A DNA stretch of 64,000 bases, taken from NCBI GenBank assembly GCA_963795665.1, contig CAWCIP010000003.1, forward strand, positions 62,001-126,000, written 5' to 3'. The notes beneath the pieces were generated by a model, which was not told the origin of the DNA, did not search any database, and saw only the letters and a program-made list of their open reading frames with translations. The translations under genes were made by a program, and so were the position numbers. This document shows positions 61,016 to 64,000 of this stretch, one piece after another (within the stretch, counting starts at the first letter, position 1; each line of letters opens with the position of its first letter). The stretch comes from DASUPK01 sp963795665. GTDB taxonomy: Bacteria; Actinomycetota; Thermoleophilia; Solirubrobacterales; 70-9.

Positions 61016-61762
61016 ATGAGCAGCGATCCAGCGGCCGGCGTTGGGATCCTGACCGCCTTCGCCGCGGGGATCGTCTCGTTCCTCTCCCCCTGCGTCCTGC
61101 CTCTGGTCCCGGGCTATCTCTCCGCCGTGACCGGCCTGGCCGCGGCCGACCTGGAGCAGGCGAACTGGCGACGGGTGATCGTTCCCAGCCTCCTGTTCGT
61201 GTCCAGCTTCTCGGTGATCTTCATCCTGCTCGGCCTCGGCGCGACCGGGATCGGCAGCGCGCTTCAGCAGCACCAGCTGCTGCTCGACAAGATCGCGGCC
61301 TGGCTGATCATCGCCATGGGGCTGTTCTTCATCAGCGCCCTGTTCATCCCGCAGCTCAATCGCGAGTGGCATGTCGAGGGGCTGCTGGAGCGGGCCGGGA
61401 CCGGCGGGCCTCTTGTCGCCGGCGCGGCTTTCGGGCTCGCGTGGACCCCGTGCATTGGGCCCACCCTGGCCGCGATCCTCGGCGCTGCCGCTCTATCCGG
61501 CTCGGCCCTCCACGGAGCCTTCCTGCTGGCCGTCTACTCCGCCGGCCTCGCGATCCCGTTCCTGCTGACGTCGGTGGCGTTCAGCCGGATGACGACCGCC
61601 TTCGCCGTCGTCAAGCGCCACTACCCGCTGATCATGGCGATCGGCGGCGTGATCCTGGTGGCGTTCGGCGTCGCGATCCTGACCGGCTGGTTCGACACGT
61701 TCAACCGCTGGGCCCAGGACCTCCTCAACAGCCTCGGGATCAACTTCTCGGCCAACGTCTGA
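61016..61762 (+). CDS. ccdA: Cytochrome c biogenesis / thiol-disulphide transporter CcdA
   Basis: A 248-residue membrane protein with six helices that moves electrons from cytosolic thioredoxin to the outside. The two redox cysteines are in FLSPCVLPLVPGYLS (helix 1) and WTPCIGPTLAAI (helix 4), each in the Pro-Cys context of the family. ATG 61016 is preferred; a start at 60959 would overlap the terminator. No cytochrome c synthesis genes are adjacent, so it may serve extracytoplasmic thiol reduction generally. Confidence 0.93.
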   Translation: MSSDPAAGVGILTAFAAGIVSFLSPCVLPLVPGYLSAVTGLAAADLEQANWRRVIVPSLLFVSSFSVIFILLGLGATGIGSALQQHQLLLDKIAAWLIIAMGLFFISALFIPQLNREWHVEGLLERAGTGGPLVAGAAFGLAWTPCIGPTLAAILGAAALSGSALHGAFLLAVYSAGLAIPFLLTSVAFSRMTTAFAVVKRHYPLIMAIGGVILVAFGVAILTGWFDTFNRWAQDLLNSLGINFSANV

Positions 61763-61766
61763 GCAC

Positions 61767-61784
61767 ACTGGCTGGCTGGCCAGT
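61767..61784. promoter_or_regulatory. Palindromic operator upstream of the flavin monooxygenase
   Basis: ACTGGC-TGGCTG-GCCAGT has perfect 6-bp arms. It overlaps where the -35 box should lie relative to TACACT (61793-61798), which is 11 nt before ATG 61810. This is the usual placement for a TetR-type repressor site; no such regulator gene is in the window. Confidence 0.5.
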
Positions 61785-61809
61785 CACCTGACTACACTCC
61801 CTGCCGCCA

Positions 61810-63186
61810 ATGTCCGCCAAGCCCACCACGTGTGTGATCGGCGCCGGGATCAGCGGCCTGACCACCGGCAAGGCCTTCTCCGACTGGGGCCTCCCCTACA
61901 CCTGCTTCGAGGCCAGCGACGACATCGGGGGGAACTGGTATTTCGGCAACCCGAACGGCCGCTCCTCGGCGTACCAGTCGCTCCACATCGACACGTCGCG
62001 CGACGGGGTCTCGTTCCGCGACATGCCGATGGGCCCCGACGAATACCCGGACTATCCCCACCACACGCAGATCCTCGGCTACCTCAACCGCTATGCGGAG
62101 GCCTTCTCGCTGCGCGATCAGATCCGGTTCTCCACGCCCGTGGAGCACGCCGAGCGCAGGCCCAACGGTGGCTGGTCGATCCAGCTCGGCGACGGCTCCA
62201 CCGAGGAGTTCGACTTCCTCGTGGTCGGCAACGGCCATCACTGGGACCCGCGCCTCCCCGACTTCCCCGGCAGCTTCGACGGCCAGACGATCCACTCGCA
62301 CCACTACATCGACCCGCAGACGCCGCTGAACATGGCCGGCAAGCGGGTCCTCGTCGTCGGGATCGGCAACAGCGCCGTGGACATCGTCTCGGAGCTCTCC
62401 CGCAAGGGGGTGGCCGAGAAGGTCTTCCTGTCTACCCGCAGCGGCGCCTGGGTGATGCCGAAGTACTTCATGGGCCGCCCGATGGACACGATTGTGAAGG
62501 TCAACCCGCGGCTTCCGCTGAGCCTCCAGCGACGGATGGCGCGCATCCTTCCCCGCCTCGCCTCCGGGCGGATGGAGGACTTCGGCCTCCCCCACCCCAA
62601 CCACAACTTCCTGGAGGCCCACCCCACCGTCTCCAGTGAGCTTCTCCTCCGGCTCGGCTCGGGGGACGCGGTGGCGAAGCCCAACGTCCAGGAGCTCGAG
62701 GGCGGCAGCGTCCGCTTCGAGGACGGAAGCACGGAGGAGATCGACGTGATCGTCTACGCCACCGGCTACAGGATCACCTTCCCCTTCTTCGACCCCGAGT
62801 TCCTCTCGGCCCCGGACAACCGCTTCCCCCTCTACAAGCGGATCTTCAAGCCGGGGATCGACGACCTCGCCTTCGTCGGGTTCGCCCAGACGATCCCGAC
62901 GCTGTTCCCGTTCATCGAGCTCCAATCCAAGCTGGTGGCGCGCTACGCCGGCGGCGATTACGCGCTGCCCTCCAACACCGAGATGGAGGAGACGATCAAG
63001 CGCGACCAGCGGATCCACTCGGGCCACTATGCGGAGCGCCCCCGGCACACGATGCAGATCGAGTGGTACACGTACGAGCACGACATCTGGACGCGCGAGA
63101 TCCCCGCCGGACGGGAGCGCGCCGCGCAGGGGATGGCGCCGAAGCTCGCGGGACGCGTTCTGACGGCGGAGGCCGCAGCTGCCTGA
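61810..63186 (+). CDS. Flavin-containing monooxygenase
   Basis: A 458-residue FAD/NADPH enzyme. VIGAGISGLTTGKAFSDWG is the FAD loop, VVGIGNSAVDIVSEL the NADPH loop, and FDGQTIHSHHY fits the FMO signature FxGxxxHxxx(Y/F). YATGYRITFPF is the second conserved Gly-rich segment. It may oxidise a soft nucleophile (S, N) or a ketone; the substrate is unknown. The hydrolase downstream overlaps it, so a two-step catabolic pair is possible. Confidence 0.9.
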   Translation: MSAKPTTCVIGAGISGLTTGKAFSDWGLPYTCFEASDDIGGNWYFGNPNGRSSAYQSLHIDTSRDGVSFRDMPMGPDEYPDYPHHTQILGYLNRYAEAFSLRDQIRFSTPVEHAERRPNGGWSIQLGDGSTEEFDFLVVGNGHHWDPRLPDFPGSFDGQTIHSHHYIDPQTPLNMAGKRVLVVGIGNSAVDIVSELSRKGVAEKVFLSTRSGAWVMPKYFMGRPMDTIVKVNPRLPLSLQRRMARILPRLASGRMEDFGLPHPNHNFLEAHPTVSSELLLRLGSGDAVAKPNVQELEGGSVRFEDGSTEEIDVIVYATGYRITFPFFDPEFLSAPDNRFPLYKRIFKPGIDDLAFVGFAQTIPTLFPFIELQSKLVARYAGGDYALPSNTEMEETIKRDQRIHSGHYAERPRHTMQIEWYTYEHDIWTREIPAGRERAAQGMAPKLAGRVLTAEAAAA

Positions 63187-64000
63187 GCGCCGAGACGTCT
63201 CCTTCCCTAGTCACGGGGAGACCTGCGCCGCCTGGCATCTGGTCGGCGAGGGCGACGCCTTTGCCGGCGAGCGGGGCCGCCCGTGCGTCGTCATGGCTCA
63301 CGGCATCGGGGGCACTCGCGATTCCGCCCTTCTCCCCTTCGCCGAGGCATTCGCCGAGGCGGGGCTCGACGTGCTGCTCTTCGACTACCGCTGCTTTGGC
63401 GATTCGACCGGCGAGCCGCGGCAGCTTGGCTGGCCCCCGCGCCACCGCGAGGACTACGTCGCAGCCGTCGAGTTCGCCCGAGGGCTGGGCGGCGTCGACC
63501 CGGACCGGATCGTTCTCTGGGGCACGTCCTGGTCAGGCGGCCATGTCGTGTACGTCGCCGCGGACGATCCACGGATCGCGGCGGTCATCTCCCAGACGCC
63601 CGACCTGGACGGCCTGAGAACGCTGCGTGAGATCTCCCGCTACGCCAATTGGGGCCAGCTGGCCCGCGTGACCTGGGAGGGCCTCAAGGACGCCGCGGGC
63701 GCAGTGCGTGGACGCCCGCCCCACATGATCCCCGTGGTCGCCCCGCCTGGCCAGGTTGCGGCGATGGGAAGTGAGGACGCCGAGGCGGGCTATGAGTCGA
63801 TCGCCGGTCCCACATGGCGCAACCAGATCTCCGCCCGAGCGGTGCTGGCCGAGAACCTGAACCGTCCGATCAATCGGATCGAGGACGTCCGTTGCCCGAT
63901 CCTGGTTCAGATCGCTGACCGCGACACGGTGGCGCCCCCTGCCGGCGCCCGGGCCGCCGCCTGGTGCGCGAAGGGCAAGGTCGAGGTTCGCGAGTACCCC
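63179..64000 (+). CDS. Alpha/beta hydrolase, C-terminus beyond window, start unclear
   Basis: At least 274 codons, open to the window end. The sequence has RRDVSFPSHGETCAAWHLVG, MAHGIGGTRDSALLPFAEAF, FDYRCFGDSTGEPRQ and the nucleophile region LWGTSWSGGHVV, and near the end QIADRDTVAPPAGA with a catalytic Asp. It is of the S15/DUF-type alpha/beta hydrolase kind. Similarity starts before the first ATG (63293), and the only upstream start-like codon is CTG 63179, inside the monooxygenase gene. So either a CTG start is used or the N-terminus is truncated. Confidence 0.78.
   Translation, partial: MPERRDVSFPSHGETCAAWHLVGEGDAFAGERGRPCVVMAHGIGGTRDSALLPFAEAFAEAGLDVLLFDYRCFGDSTGEPRQLGWPPRHREDYVAAVEFARGLGGVDPDRIVLWGTSWSGGHVVYVAADDPRIAAVISQTPDLDGLRTLREISRYANWGQLARVTWEGLKDAAGAVRGRPPHMIPVVAPPGQVAAMGSEDAEAGYESIAGPTWRNQISARAVLAENLNRPINRIEDVRCPILVQIADRDTVAPPAGARAAAWCAKGKVEVREYP

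Noticed and set aside
60959..61016. Longer start for ccdA at 60959
   Set aside because: It would begin just after the terminator T run, adds a non-hydrophobic stretch and ignores the -10/ATG spacing at 61016.
61768..61782. CTGGCTGGCTGG tandem as a possible CRISPR or attachment site
   Set aside because: Only three 4-nt units and no spacers, integrase or tRNA nearby.

Overview
The window is GC-rich (about 70 %) chromosomal DNA from an actinobacterium, most likely class Thermoleophilia (Solirubrobacterales or Gaiellales type). This placement is an inference. It rests on an actinobacterial-type integration host factor (mihF) between the pyr operon and gmk, the order rimP-nusA-infB-ylxP-rbfA-nrnA-truB-ribF-rpsO-pnp, a murT/gatD pair, a dapL-type aminotransferase and very frequent GTG/TTG starts. 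I found no tRNA, rRNA, CRISPR array, prophage or insertion sequence. No gene-free stretch exceeds about 300 bases.

Layout. 1-6.8 kb: end of a pyrimidine operon (pyrC', isochorismatase-like hydrolase, carA, carB, pyrK, pyrD). 6.85-10.2 kb: mihF, gmk, rpoZ, coaBC, a TPR protein, dtd. 10.2-22.1 kb: the translation/RNA block rimP-nusA-infB-ylxP-rbfA-nrnA-truB-ribF-rpsO, then a peroxiredoxin, a SHOCT membrane protein, a DsbA-like protein and pnp. 22.3-29.1 kb: M16 peptidase, PH-like protein, dapB, amidase, dapA, rnj and a SnoaL-like protein. 29.3-31.4 kb (minus): a two-component system. 31.5-38.3 kb: ftsK, cinA, a lipoprotein, thpR, recA, recX. 38.3-47.3 kb: cupredoxin, HTH protein, miaB, miaA, dapF, dapL-type aminotransferase, DMT transporter, GH114-like protein, hflX, dut. 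47.3-52.3 kb (minus): lemA, gatD, a methyltransferase, murT, a diacylglycerol-kinase-like protein and a second methyltransferase. 52.3-64 kb, the most accessory part: secreted cyclophilin, peroxiredoxin, hydrolases, two DUF72 paralogues, SpoIIE-type phosphatase, DUF202, a decayed acetyltransferase, HNH protein, topoisomerase IB, lipoprotein, ccdA, flavin monooxygenase and a truncated hydrolase.

Genes working together. dapA, dapB, dapF and the dapL-type aminotransferase would form the short aminotransferase route to meso-diaminopimelate. murT/gatD would then amidate lipid II. cinA-thpR-recA-recX is a DNA-repair cluster with a LexA-type operator inside thpR. rimP-nusA-infB carries an attenuator-like leader.

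The strongest window-wide signal is regulatory. About seventeen genes have a -10-like hexamer ending exactly 6 nt before the start codon and no Shine-Dalgarno sequence, which indicates leaderless transcription. The rule predicts an ATC start for one gene; separately, operon overlaps point to CTG starts for two others. Other unusual points are a DapF with serine at both catalytic cysteine positions, a NusA with an added zinc-motif and acidic tail, a methyltransferase inside murT-gatD, and an orphan structured transcript with terminator near 60.9 kb. Several single-base frameshifts, mostly at short G or C runs, look like assembly errors. I did not see one clear new multi-gene system; most of the window is housekeeping.
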